From NCBI RefSeq assembly GCF_027789125.1, contig NZ_JAQFVF010000022.1, forward strand, positions 62,001-126,000: DNA of 64,000 nucleotides, written 5' to 3'. The notes under the pieces are model-generated. The model had not been told where the DNA came from and did not search any database. It saw only the letters and a list, made by a program, of their open reading frames with translations. Positions 43,012 to 52,104 of this stretch are shown piece by piece. Both the position numbers and the translations under genes were made by a program. Source of the stretch: Paenibacillus aestuarii. GTDB lineage: Bacteria; Bacillota; Bacilli; Paenibacillales; NBRC-103111. How positions within the stretch are numbered: position 1 is the stretch's first letter; each line of letters opens with the position of its first letter.

Positions 43012-44298
43012 TCACCGCTTGACGACATTAAAATTATTATCAATCAGCAGCCAGTTCTGCGGGAAGCTCAGCCCGAGCTTCCAGTAGCTGATGCCGCGCA
43101 GGTTCAGTTCTTTGAGCAGATTGAACTTGGCTTGGATCGAACGTGCATCTTCGAACCACACCGTATGCTCTTTGCCGGCGTCATCCCAATAATTGAAATG
43201 CGGCGCCTGCGCGGTTTGATCGTACAGGATCTGTGCGTTGAACCTGCGCGCGAGAGCGATCGCCGCTTGCGGGCTGACCGCTTTGGCAAAAGGCCCGCCT
43301 TTGACATAAGGCAGCGTCCAGTCGTAGCCGTACAGATTTTGCCCCATCATAATCTTCGAGGATGGCATTTCGGTCAGGGCGTACTCAAGCACTTTGCGTA
43401 CAGGGCCAATCGGCGATACGGCCATCGGCGGGCCGCCGCTGAAGCCCCACTCATACGTCATAATGACGACGAAATCGGCGATTTCGCCATGCGCTTTATA
43501 ATCGTGGGCCGTATACCATTCTCCGGCTTGCGCCGCGCTCGTTTTTGGGGCAAGCGCGGTGGACATCAGGTATCCTTCCTGATGAATTTGTGCCGCCGCT
43601 TTGCGCAAGAACGCGTTGTAGGCTTCGCGGTCGCTCGGGTGCAGATGCTCGATGTCAAAATGAATATCCCGGAACCCGTATTGCTTGGCCGTGGATTTAA
43701 TCGTATCGAGCAGGCGATTCTGCACAGTCTGGTCCGTGAGGATGATGTGTCCGAGCTCGGCGCTGAACTGGTCATGCTCCAGATTCGTTACGACCATCAT
43801 CAGCGTCACGCCTTGCTGCGCGGTGATTGCATGCAAATCATCGAGCGGCGGCGCGTGAAGGGTGCCGTCTCTTTGAATGCGGAAGCTGAAAGGGGCCAGA
43901 TAGGTAAGATGCGGCGCAGCTTCCTTGGCTGAATTGATCAGCGTTTGGGATACGCTGCTTCCCCGGGGTTCGAGATAGGCATTGACTTCAGCCTGGGTCC
44001 GCGGAAACGGGGGGATATAGAGCCGGAAGCCCGCTGACAACGATTGATTCGGGCGCAAGCCATTGACCGAGATGAGCGTTTGCAAATCAACGCCTAATTT
44101 GCGGGCGATCTGGTACAGGCTCTCGCCGGGTCGCACCCAGTAATACGATCCGACGATCGGAATGACCAATGCCTGTCCGATAACCAGCGTTTGACTGGGG
44201 TCGATTTCATTGGCCGCGGCGATTGTGTCCACAGGTAAGCCATACTCTTGCGATATGCGATATAACGTTTGTCCCTTCTGGACAACGTGAATTTGCAT
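43012..44298 (-). CDS. LysM-GH18 spore cortex/germination enzyme (YaaH/SleL type)
   Basis: A 428-residue protein with two LysM domains (about 2-47 and 52-95) followed by a GH18 domain (about 105-425). The GH18 acid motif reads DIHFDIEHL (D-x-x-D-x-E with Glu as proton donor). The later MTYEWG, GQNLYGYDW and GISYWKLGLSFP are typical of YaaH/SleL, an N-acetylglucosaminidase acting on spore cortex fragments. There is no signal peptide, as in SleL; LysM would target the cortex. The end of its frame reaches a C8 tract near 42970. No terminator is evident. Confidence 0.87.
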   Translation of the reverse strand: MQIHVVQKGQTLYRISQEYGLPVDTIAAANEIDPSQTLVIGQALVIPIVGSYYWVRPGESLYQIARKLGVDLQTLISVNGLRPNQSLSAGFRLYIPPFPRTQAEVNAYLEPRGSSVSQTLINSAKEAAPHLTYLAPFSFRIQRDGTLHAPPLDDLHAITAQQGVTLMMVVTNLEHDQFSAELGHIILTDQTVQNRLLDTIKSTAKQYGFRDIHFDIEHLHPSDREAYNAFLRKAAAQIHQEGYLMSTALAPKTSAAQAGEWYTAHDYKAHGEIADFVVIMTYEWGFSGGPPMAVSPIGPVRKVLEYALTEMPSSKIMMGQNLYGYDWTLPYVKGGPFAKAVSPQAAIALARRFNAQILYDQTAQAPHFNYWDDAGKEHTVWFEDARSIQAKFNLLKELNLRGISYWKLGLSFPQNWLLIDNNFNVVKR

Positions 44299-44491
44299 GG
44301 GAACTCCTCCTTGGGCTGTCGCTTCTCATTGCTTTACCTTATTCCTTGCCGACGCAATAGGTGTATGTCCTGTATATTCAGGTTTCGGTACTACTGGAAA
44401 ATAGTACTAGTTGGCTTATGCTTTATCTTCTATGATTACATCAAGAACAAGAAATCAATAAGCCGCACGGGCGGCTGGGAGGTTAACGCAT

Positions 44492-44944
44492 ATGTTTACA
44501 AAAGGGAAGCGAAATACATCTGCATTTACATTCATGGCTTGGGCGTCATTTATAGGGGCATTCTTGGCGATGTTCATCGGCATCTATACGTTGGATGAAG
44601 TGCTCAGCGTCAAAGGCTATTACGCGGTAACAGCGCTGTTTCTGACCATGTCCTCCTTCGTGCTGCAGAAAGTTGTGCGAGATAATATGGAAGACAGTAA
44701 TAATGGGCGTAAAAGGAATACACCGTCCTTCACATTCCTGGCTTGGAGCTCGTTCGGCTTGGCGCTTCTCGGGATGTTCATCGGCATTATCAATCTGGAG
44801 GAGCCGCTTTCGGTCAAAGGTTACTACGCCGTTACAGCGTTGTTCCTGACGATGTCATCCTTCGTATTGCAAAAAACGATCCGCGATAACACGGAGGACG
44901 AAGGATCGCTTCATGTTCACATGGAGTCCGGGGAAGAGGTATAA
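44492..44944 (+). CDS. YiaA/YiaB-family membrane protein, tandem duplicate
   Basis: A 150-residue membrane protein with four transmembrane helices, made of two YiaAB domains. The halves (about 8-62 and 74-130) are almost the same: FTFMAWASF/FTFLAWSSF, AMFIGIYTLDE/GMFIGIINLEE and the identical VKGYYAVTALFLTMSSFVLQK. A recent internal duplication is clear. Family function unknown. GGGAGG lies upstream of the ATG and a terminator follows. Confidence 0.82.
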   Translation: MFTKGKRNTSAFTFMAWASFIGAFLAMFIGIYTLDEVLSVKGYYAVTALFLTMSSFVLQKVVRDNMEDSNNGRKRNTPSFTFLAWSSFGLALLGMFIGIINLEEPLSVKGYYAVTALFLTMSSFVLQKTIRDNTEDEGSLHVHMESGEEV

Positions 44945-44951
44945 AATGTGG

Positions 44952-44988
44952 AAGCGTCTGCGGCTGGTGGCCGGCAGGCGCTTTTTTT
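44952..44988 (+). terminator. Intrinsic terminator after the YiaAB gene
   Basis: AAGCGTCTGCGGC pairs with GCCGGCAGGCGCTT (one bulge), followed by T7. Confidence 0.88.
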
Positions 44989-45046
44989 CTTGACCTTAAC
45001 CTTGCGTCAGGGTTTACGTTAGAACAAACGAAGGAGGTATTGCACA

Positions 45047-45736
45047 ATGTCAAGAGACGAACGCATTTATCAAGACCGGGCGGATATGTATGAAACCCTG
45101 ATTAGCCATCAACCCAGTTTAGCTAACGTCATTCATGAAATAAGACCTTATCGGGATCAGGATGTAGCCGATCTCGGGGCAGGGACAGGCCGATTGACGC
45201 TGGCTCTGGCTGATGCGGCGAAGTCGGTGGTCAGCCTCGACAGTTCGCCGGTGATGCTGCAGCAGTTGGAGAAGCGGCTGCAGGATCAGATGCATGCCAA
45301 CTGCAGGACCGCAGTGGCGGATCATCGCCAGCTGCCGCTGGAGGCCGCCTGCGTCGATCTCGTCGTAGCGGGCTGGAGTCTGTGCTATCTGGCGAGCAAC
45401 AACCATGCGGACTGGCAGGCCAACCTGCAGCAGATGCTGGCTGAGATCGATCGCATCCTGCGCCCCGGCGGCACGGCGATCATCTTCGAAACGTTAGGGA
45501 CAGGCTATGAAGAGCCGGTTCGGTATGATTTTTTGCAGCCCTATTTCCATGAGCTTGAGCATAAATACGGCTTTCAGCATGAGTCCATCCGGATGGACTA
45601 TAAGTTCCGGGACGCCAAGGAAGCGGAGTCGCTGACGAGGTACTTCTTTGGTGCGGAGCTGGCGGATAAGGTCGCTGCACAGCAATGGGGGGTTGTGCCT
45701 GAGTTCGCAGGCGTGTGGTATAAGCATAAGAAGTAA
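45047..45736 (+). CDS. Class I SAM-dependent methyltransferase
   Basis: A 229-residue Rossmann-fold methyltransferase. SAM-binding motif I is VADLGAGTGRLT (near 41-52), motif II acidic residue SLDSSP, motif III ADHRQLPLE, and motif IV VVAGWSLCYLA. Methyltransferase type 11/25 by pattern, acting on a small molecule that cannot be named. GAAGGAGG lies ahead of the ATG. Monocistronic. Confidence 0.85.
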   Translation: MSRDERIYQDRADMYETLISHQPSLANVIHEIRPYRDQDVADLGAGTGRLTLALADAAKSVVSLDSSPVMLQQLEKRLQDQMHANCRTAVADHRQLPLEAACVDLVVAGWSLCYLASNNHADWQANLQQMLAEIDRILRPGGTAIIFETLGTGYEEPVRYDFLQPYFHELEHKYGFQHESIRMDYKFRDAKEAESLTRYFFGAELADKVAAQQWGVVPEFAGVWYKHKK

Positions 45737-45738
45737 AA

Positions 45739-45788
45739 AAACAAACAACCTCGACGCTTATTTGTTAGGCCAGAGGTTGTTTTGTTTT
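45739..45788 (+). terminator. Intrinsic terminator after the methyltransferase gene
   Basis: AAACAAACAACCTC pairs with GAGGTTGTTTTGTTT with one bulge. Confidence 0.82.
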
Positions 45789-45919
45789 GATTTTTATTTT
45801 ATCAAACTTTTCATTCCGAAAGCTGCTTAACGGCGTATGTGTGTCTGTTTTTGGAGGAATTTTCCACATGGTGATGGAATGCTGTATCTATAAGCCAGCA
45901 TAAGCCTTGGGGTGATCTT

Positions 45920-46543
45920 GTGGAAGAAGGACATATTCGACAAATTATTGGTATACTGGGTGCTGATGAGCTTCTGGAGCCCGAAACGTACGGTTTTGCC
46001 ATTAACGGTCATAAGCTGTTGAAGCAAGCTTGGCGGGATCATCAGGATACGAACAATCTGTTCATCGGTCCAGTACTGGCGCGAAAGACGAGGCAGATCG
46101 TCTCGATGGTGCGAGAAGCGGAAGGCCAAATCGTAGCTGCGCAGGAAGGCTATTTAGAGAAAATTATCGATAATTATAAAGTGTTGTTTTTCTACCCCCC
46201 CGTTAGCCAACCGCTTACCCTTGAGTTTTACCGGCTAGGTTCGGAAGGGTTTCCATGGCCGGAAATCAAAGCATGCTTTGATCACAAATGGCCTTTTGTG
46301 TTAACGGAGAAGAAGCTGTGCTACCTGCATCAGGAATATGAATTGCGCGAAGGGGACAGCGATTTTGATACGATCGTAGATGTCTGGAACGCGATCCACA
46401 GAAACAAGCTCAGGCTTGAAATTGTTGACGGCATCTACGAAGGCCAAGGATGTCTCGTGAATTCCTACACACTGACGAACGGCGACAATGTGCTCGTCTT
46501 CATGCCGCAAGGATCGCTGGAAATTCGCTATATGCCCAGCTGA
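45920..46543 (+). CDS. Hypothetical protein (DUF3786-like at most)
   Basis: A 207-residue soluble protein, not recognised with confidence. It has no signal peptide. The middle and end hold aromatic-rich stretches (YKVLFFYPPVSQPLTLEFYRLG, PWPEIKACFDHKWPFVL) and the C-terminus ends NVLVFMPQGSLEIRYMPS. The layout recalls DUF3786-type proteins only loosely. The GTG start follows GGGGTGAT. It is monocistronic, convergent with xylA over a terminator. Confidence 0.65.
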   Translation: MEEGHIRQIIGILGADELLEPETYGFAINGHKLLKQAWRDHQDTNNLFIGPVLARKTRQIVSMVREAEGQIVAAQEGYLEKIIDNYKVLFFYPPVSQPLTLEFYRLGSEGFPWPEIKACFDHKWPFVLTEKKLCYLHQEYELREGDSDFDTIVDVWNAIHRNKLRLEIVDGIYEGQGCLVNSYTLTNGDNVLVFMPQGSLEIRYMPS

Positions 46544-46549
46544 CAATAC

Positions 46550-46599
46550 AAAAGGACCGCAGCCCTGGTAGATTATTACCTCGGGCTTGCGGTCCTTTT
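46550..46599. terminator. Bidirectional terminator
   Basis: AAAAGGACCGCA pairs with TGCGGTCCTTTT, with a CCC/GGG extension, between the hypothetical gene and xylA. Confidence 0.9.
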
Positions 46600-46606
46600 C
46601 ATATTA

Positions 46607-47926
46607 TTAGGCGTTGATCAGATATTGGTTCAACGTTGCTTTAAGCAATTCCAAACGGCCGGATTGGTTCGTAATGTTGTGGCTGTTCTCAAGCGCGTAA
46701 GCTTCCAGCGTCTTGAAGTTCGCTTTGCCGGACACGATGTCGGCACCGATGCCGGATTTGAAGGAAGCGTAACGTGTGTCTAAGACGTTGTCGAAGACGC
46801 GATCTTCAATCAGCTTCGCTGCTACTTGCAAACCACGGGCAAAAGAATCCATACCTGCGATATGCGCGTAAACGACGTCAACCGGCTCGAAGGACGTACG
46901 GCGAACTTTCGCATCGAAGTTTACGCCGCCGCGGCCGATGCCGCCTTCGTTGGACAAGATTTCGTACATAGCGAGCGTTGTGGAGTACAGATCCGTAGGG
47001 AACTCATCTGTATCCCAGCCGAGCAGCATGTCGCCTTGGTTCGCATCAATGGAACCGAGCACACCGTTCACACGCGCTACGCGCAGCTCGTGCTCGAATG
47101 TGTGGCCGGCAAGTGTCGCATGGTTCGCTTCAAGGTTTAATTTGAAGTACGGCAGCAGGTCGTATTTTTGCAAGAACGACAACGTAGTTTGCGCATCGAA
47201 GTCGTATTGGTGCTTGGATGGCTCTTTTGGCTTAGGCTCGATCAGGAACTGGGCGTCAAAGCCGATTTCTTTGGCATAGTCAACAGCCATGTGCAAGAAG
47301 CGGGCCAGGTTGTCAAATTCCAAGCCAAGGTCCGTGTTCAGCAGCGTTTCGTAGCCTTCGCGGCCGCCCCAGAACACATAGTTTTCAGCACCAAGCTCTT
47401 TACCATGCTCCAACGCTTTCTTCACTTGTGCTGCTGCATAAGCGAAGACGTCAGCATTGTTCGTTGTCGCTGCGCCATGCACGAAGCGTGGGTTCGTGAA
47501 CATGTTAGCTGTATTCCAAAGCAGCTTCTTGCCTGAAGCTTTCATGTTGTCTTTGATTAAAGCAACGATTTCGTCCAGGTTGCGGTTCGTTTCTTGCAGA
47601 GTGTCGCCTTCAGGCGCAATGTCACGGTCGTGGAATGCGAAGTAATCAACGTCCAGAATGTTCAGAAGCTCGAAGCAAGCTTCAACGCGGGCTTTGGCCA
47701 GATCCATGCCGGAGAATTTATCCCAGTCGCGAAGAGCAGTGCCGCTGCCAAACGGATCGGAACCGTTAGCGGAGAAGGAGTGCCAGTAAGCGATTGCAAA
47801 GCGCAGATGTTCGCGCATTGTTTTGCCTAGAATAACTTGCTCAGGATTGTAGAATTTAAAAGAAAGCGGGTTCGTCGATTGCTTGCCCTCAAACTGGATT
47901 TTTTGAATGTTGTTAAAGTAGCTCAT
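46607..47926 (-). CDS. xylA: Xylose isomerase
   Basis: A 439-residue class II xylose isomerase that converts xylose to xylulose (also glucose to fructose). Catalytic and metal ligands are in place: [13 protein letters not shown] (His), [18 protein letters not shown] (Glu, Lys), [18 protein letters not shown] and [22 protein letters not shown] 47926 (GGAGG upstream) starts MSYFNNI. It is divergent from xylR across a 165-bp region with a XylR-like operator. No xylB lies next to it in this window. Confidence 0.97.
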   Translation of the reverse strand: MSYFNNIQKIQFEGKQSTNPLSFKFYNPEQVILGKTMREHLRFAIAYWHSFSANGSDPFGSGTALRDWDKFSGMDLAKARVEACFELLNILDVDYFAFHDRDIAPEGDTLQETNRNLDEIVALIKDNMKASGKKLLWNTANMFTNPRFVHGAATTNNADVFAYAAAQVKKALEHGKELGAENYVFWGGREGYETLLNTDLGLEFDNLARFLHMAVDYAKEIGFDAQFLIEPKPKEPSKHQYDFDAQTTLSFLQKYDLLPYFKLNLEANHATLAGHTFEHELRVARVNGVLGSIDANQGDMLLGWDTDEFPTDLYSTTLAMYEILSNEGGIGRGGVNFDAKVRRTSFEPVDVVYAHIAGMDSFARGLQVAAKLIEDRVFDNVLDTRYASFKSGIGADIVSGKANFKTLEAYALENSHNITNQSGRLELLKATLNQYLINA

Positions 47927-47988
47927 GAATTCAGCCTCCAAAAATAGAGTTTGTAACTGCTTATGTAGTCATCATAACATCATTCAGA

Positions 47989-48015
47989 AAGTTTGTAAAT
48001 TCATTAAACAAACTT
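47989..48015. promoter_or_regulatory. Probable XylR operator
   Basis: AAGTTTGT and ACAAACTT form an inverted repeat with an 11-bp AT-rich centre, like the B. subtilis xyl operator (TTAGTTTGTT...AACAAACTAA). A further AGTTTGTAA half-site lies at 47948-47956, nearer xylA. Confidence 0.75.
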
Positions 48016-48091
48016 AGTTCGTGCATCCCTAATTGATTCGTGTTAAAATCAGGACAATCAACCGAGATTTACGGTAGTTGGGGGCTATAAG

Positions 48092-49270
48092 ATGAAACAA
48101 ACAGGGGATTTGAACCTGGTGAAAAAGATAAATAAATCGATTGTGCTGCATCATATCCGCACGGACTCGCCGATTTCCCGCGCAAGGATCGCGGAGGTGA
48201 CAGGGCTGACGAAGGCTACGGTGTCGAGCCTGGTCAATGAGCTGATCACAAGCAGCCTTGTCGATGAGATCGGGGTTGGCGAGTCGAGCGGCGGGCGCAA
48301 GCCGATGATGCTGATCTTCAACGGCACGGCGGGATACGCCATCGGCGTTGATCTCGGGGTGACCGACATACTGGCTGTGCTGACCGATCTGACAGGCCAG
48401 GTTATTGAAGAATACAGAGTGGAGCATGACAATACCTCTCTGGAAGCAACGGTCGCGCTGCTGAAAGCCAGCATCCGCGAATTAATCGGACGCGCGCCGG
48501 ACAGCGTCTACGGTATTATCGGCATCGGCATCGGGCTGCCGGGCATTTGCGACGAGGACGGCAACCTGCTGTTCGCGCCGAATCTCGGATGGGAGAACGT
48601 TCCGCTGCAGCAGCTGGTGGAAGCGGAGTTCGACATCCCGGTCGTGATCGATAACGAGGCGAATGCAGGAGCCGTCGGCGAGAAACAGTTCGGCGCCGGC
48701 AAGGACACGGCGAATTTGGTTTACATCAGTATCGGCATCGGCATCGGGGCCGGGATCATCATTAAAGGCGAGCTGTATAGAGGCGCGACCGGCTTCTCCG
48801 GCGAGATCGGCCACATCTCGATCCAGCATGACGGTCCCAAATGCCGCTGCGGCAGCTTGGGCTGCTGGGAGCTGTTCGCGTCGGAGCATGCACTGCTCGA
48901 GCATGCGCGGCTTGAAAGAGGCGAAGCCGTCGATCTGGAAACGCTGCTGCAGCAGGCGGATGCCGGCGAGCAATCCGTGATCCGGCTTTTTGAACAGTTG
49001 GGCTATTATTTGGGTGTCGGCGTCGTCAATATCGTGAACGGCTTCAATCCGGAGTTCATCATTCTTGGCGGCCGCTTAGCCGGTGCGGAGAAGTGGCTTA
49101 TGCAGCCGCTTCAGTCGCTATTGAAGCAACGCTCGCTGCCGCATCCTCGCAAGCAGCTGAATGTGGAGTTCTCCAAGCTGGGCGACGGATCGACGGTATT
49201 GGGTGCCTCCACAATGGCGATTGCCAGATTCTTCGCCTCATCGCAAGTGTCGGTTGAACACAGTGGTTGA
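48092..49270 (+). CDS. xylR: Xylose-responsive repressor, ROK family
   Basis: A 392-residue ROK-family repressor. An N-terminal winged helix (about 10-75: ISRARIAEVTGLTKATVSSLVNEL, then SSGGRKPMML) precedes a sugar-kinase-like domain with GVDLGVTDI, GIGIGLPGICD, DNEANAGAVGE and the zinc motif CRCGSLGCWE (CxCGxxGCxE). Xylose binding should release it from the operator between it and xylA. Gene symbol follows from divergent xylA and the operator. A weak dyad is seen after its stop, but no clear terminator. Confidence 0.92.
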   Translation: MKQTGDLNLVKKINKSIVLHHIRTDSPISRARIAEVTGLTKATVSSLVNELITSSLVDEIGVGESSGGRKPMMLIFNGTAGYAIGVDLGVTDILAVLTDLTGQVIEEYRVEHDNTSLEATVALLKASIRELIGRAPDSVYGIIGIGIGLPGICDEDGNLLFAPNLGWENVPLQQLVEAEFDIPVVIDNEANAGAVGEKQFGAGKDTANLVYISIGIGIGAGIIIKGELYRGATGFSGEIGHISIQHDGPKCRCGSLGCWELFASEHALLEHARLERGEAVDLETLLQQADAGEQSVIRLFEQLGYYLGVGVVNIVNGFNPEFIILGGRLAGAEKWLMQPLQSLLKQRSLPHPRKQLNVEFSKLGDGSTVLGASTMAIARFFASSQVSVEHSG

Positions 49271-49471
49271 ATGCAAAGCGGCGGCCTGAGAGGCGAAATT
49301 CGAGCTTCAGATCCGTCTAGACTGTCTCAGTAGTTAAAAACCATAGAAATAACAAAGCTTAGCGCCGCATTCTGCATGGAATTGGCGTTGACCCTTGAGG
49401 TCCCCCTTTGTAAAATGGATATTGCTGAGTTTTTTACGGCAATGGATATGCAAAAAGGAGGAGAACGAACC

Positions 49472-49975
49472 TTGTTTCTGCGTTCGTTAATTTTTTGTGC
49501 GTACTTGATGCTGGCCTACTGGGTTTCTTGCCATTATCCGTCAATGAAAATGATTTTTTATCCGACATTGGGCGCATTCAGTTTCTTATTTATGCATCGC
49601 GTGGAGCAAATCAAAGATATCGGTCGCATTATGCTGGGAGCGTTCGTTGGCGTTGTCGTCGGCTGCCTTGGATATTTGATCAGTACAGGGGCGTTCTCGT
49701 TTTTCGTGACCGCACTTCTGATGATTTTGCTTATCAAATATTTTAAATGGAATGCTGCTCCAATCTTATCGGTATCATTCATCCCATTCTTTGCGCATCC
49801 GGCGCACCTCTGGCTGCTGCCAGTGACAGTTCTGACCTCTCTGCTTGGCTTATTCGTTCCTATCTGGCTCATCAGCAGGTTGGAGAAGCTTGTGCTGCCA
49901 GTGCCGCAGAAATGGGTACTGTTTGTACAGCGGTTTACGTCCAAGGTGTCTGCATCCGTGAAAAGAGAGCTATAA
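49472..49975 (+). CDS. HPP-like integral membrane protein
   Basis: A 167-residue protein with about five transmembrane helices. MIFYPTLGAFSFLFMHRVE, the glycine-rich GRIMLGAFVGVVVGCLGY helix and the WNAAPILSVSFIPFFAHP segment are reminiscent of HPP/FUSC-like small membrane families, but the match is not firm. TTG 49472 is chosen because AAAGGAGGAG lies eight nt upstream; a longer frame from 49376 has no such site. Function unknown. Confidence 0.55.
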   Translation: MFLRSLIFCAYLMLAYWVSCHYPSMKMIFYPTLGAFSFLFMHRVEQIKDIGRIMLGAFVGVVVGCLGYLISTGAFSFFVTALLMILLIKYFKWNAAPILSVSFIPFFAHPAHLWLLPVTVLTSLLGLFVPIWLISRLEKLVLPVPQKWVLFVQRFTSKVSASVKREL

Positions 49976-50090
49976 AAGGAAGGAAAAGCGGCAAGCATAC
50001 CATGTGCTTACGCTTTTTTCATTAGCCCTGACTTTGGTATACTAAAGAGAAACGGTACCAAAATTCCTATGGACAGGGGAGCGGCTGCCT

Positions 50091-52079
50091 ATGCCGGATT
50101 GGTCGTATCATTCGCTATTTCGCCCGCTGTTATTCCGCTTGCCGGCCCGAACGGCGCGTAATTGGACATTGCAGGCGATCGGGGGGCTCAGCCGTGTTCC
50201 CGGCGGAACCTTCGTCATTAAGACCATGGGGCACATCGAGCTGCCGGAGCCTTTATCAACAGAGCTTGCGGGACTAACGGTGCCTTGCCCTGTCGGGCTG
50301 GGCGGCGGCTTGGACCCGCATGGCATAGCCCAGAAGGCGCTGGCGCAGTTCGGCTTCGGCTTCATCGAGATCGGGCCTGTCACCGTGCAGCCCGTCCATG
50401 AAACTGCCGCAGCGATCGGCCGCTACGGGGAGCAGGAAGCCATCGCATACCCCGATGGCTATGCGAACGACGGCCTCGATGCGTTGGCGAGGCGCCTGGG
50501 TAAAGGTACTGGGCGTCGCCTGCCGCACTTCATACGGCTGCGGCCGATGCCCGGGAGCACGCCGCGCGAGGCGCTGTCGCAGCAGCAGGAGCTGCTGGCG
50601 CGACTGGCGCCGTACGCGGCCGGCTTCTACATCGATGGCCTCGACGAAGGCTGGTCATTGGCGGATGCAGCCGCGTACCTGGCGGAGGTACGCGGCATGG
50701 CTTTGGCAGCGGCTGCAGGGAAGCCGCTGCTGCTCTATTTGCCGCTGCATCTCCCTCAGGAGATGGTGCGGCAGCTTGCGGAGGCCGTCCCGCTGCGCAG
50801 CTGGGACGGCGTCGTTGTCGGCGACGCGATGTGCGAGGCTGGACAGCCCAGCATCCGCGTCGGCGGGGCGGGCTCGCTCGAGGCAGCGCTGAGCCAGGTG
50901 AGGCTGCTCCGCGAGGTGCTAGGTGCGCGGAGCACGATCGTGGCGGCCGGCGGTGTGCATGCGCCGCAGGATGCGCTGGCGCTGCTGGCTGCCGGAGCCA
51001 GCGCTGTGCAGCTGCACAGCGGCTTGGTATTTGCCGGCCCCGGGCTGCCGAAGCGCGTGAACGAAGCGGTTCTCTATGAGCGTCTGCGGGAGACACAGGC
51101 GCCGGAACCGCCTTCGTTCTGGGCCAGCTGGGGCTGGATGGCGCTGCTGGGCATCGGCATGCTGATCGGTGGCGTGCTGGCCTGGCTGATTGCGGCGACG
51201 ACCGTGCTCCTGCCCTACGATGAAGAGTTCCTTGGCGTGAGCCGCAGCGTCATCCGGGGATTCAGCCCGCATCTTCTGCATTTCATGACCCACGATCGGA
51301 TTACGCTGGCGGGCACGATGCTGTCGATCGGCATTTTTTACTATCAATTGGCGCATCACGGCCTGCAATATGGACTGCATTGGGCACGTACGGCGGTATA
51401 TACCTCTTGTGCAGTCGGCTTCAGCAGTTTTTTTCTATATCTCGGTTACGGATATTTCGATCCTTTGCACGCGGCGGTTGCCGTGATGCTGCTGCCGATG
51501 CTGCTGCTGTCGCTGCGCGGCTGGAAGGATCGTCCTTCACGCAAGCCCCCAAGCCTAACAAATGACCGGATTTGGCGCAGGGCCCAATGGGGGCAGTGCT
51601 GCTGGGTTGTGCTCGGATTCGCGTTGGCGATAGGAGGTTTAGTCATCTCGGGGATCGGCATCACTTCCGTATTCGTACCAACCGACCTGGATTATATCGG
51701 TTTGTCTGCCGAGCAGATTGGCGCCTGGAATGACCGGCTGATTCCCTTGATCGCCCATGACCGTGCGGGCTTCGGCGGAGCGCTGCTCTCCCTCGCGGTA
51801 GCCATCACCGGCTCGGCGCTATGGGGAGTCAATCAGGGAGAGAAGTGGCTGTGGTGGACGTTCTTGCTCGGTGGGCTGCCTGGCTTTGCTGCGGGTCTGC
51901 TCGTTCACATTCATATTGGCTACACCGACTTTTGGCATTTGCTTCCATTATATATCGCGGTTCTATTATACGCCGGTGGACTCTATGGAACGTATCCGTA
52001 TCTGGTTGGCCGTGCGGGACATCTGTTGCATGAAGTACATAAAGGGCAGGATTCCCAACTTGCGGTGAAGAAATTTTAG
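50091..52079 (+). CDS. Dihydroorotate-dehydrogenase-like domain fused to a duplicated membrane domain
   Basis: A 662-residue two-part protein. Residues 1-330 resemble class 2 dihydroorotate dehydrogenase: PVGLGGGLDPHGIAQKAL, FGFGFIEIGPVTVQP, and the FMN-phosphate motifs IVAAGGVHAP and GASAVQLHSGLVFAGPGLP. The catalytic loop N-x-S-x-P-N is missing (FYIDGLDEGW in its place) and the lysine strand reads KPLLLYLPLHL, so normal activity is unlikely. Residues 340-640 hold about eight helices in two repeats exactly 155 residues apart: P375-x-D...G with H401-D-R, and P530-x-D...G with H556-D-R. It may be an FMN-binding membrane oxidoreductase or sensor. ATG follows GGGGAG; the phosphoesterase gene follows closely. 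Confidence 0.75.
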   Translation: MPDWSYHSLFRPLLFRLPARTARNWTLQAIGGLSRVPGGTFVIKTMGHIELPEPLSTELAGLTVPCPVGLGGGLDPHGIAQKALAQFGFGFIEIGPVTVQPVHETAAAIGRYGEQEAIAYPDGYANDGLDALARRLGKGTGRRLPHFIRLRPMPGSTPREALSQQQELLARLAPYAAGFYIDGLDEGWSLADAAAYLAEVRGMALAAAAGKPLLLYLPLHLPQEMVRQLAEAVPLRSWDGVVVGDAMCEAGQPSIRVGGAGSLEAALSQVRLLREVLGARSTIVAAGGVHAPQDALALLAAGASAVQLHSGLVFAGPGLPKRVNEAVLYERLRETQAPEPPSFWASWGWMALLGIGMLIGGVLAWLIAATTVLLPYDEEFLGVSRSVIRGFSPHLLHFMTHDRITLAGTMLSIGIFYYQLAHHGLQYGLHWARTAVYTSCAVGFSSFFLYLGYGYFDPLHAAVAVMLLPMLLLSLRGWKDRPSRKPPSLTNDRIWRRAQWGQCCWVVLGFALAIGGLVISGIGITSVFVPTDLDYIGLSAEQIGAWNDRLIPLIAHDRAGFGGALLSLAVAITGSALWGVNQGEKWLWWTFLLGGLPGFAAGLLVHIHIGYTDFWHLLPLYIAVLLYAGGLYGTYPYLVGRAGHLLHEVHKGQDSQLAVKKF

Positions 52080-52104
52080 CTAGAATTGAAAGGTGGCAGA
52101 TGAT

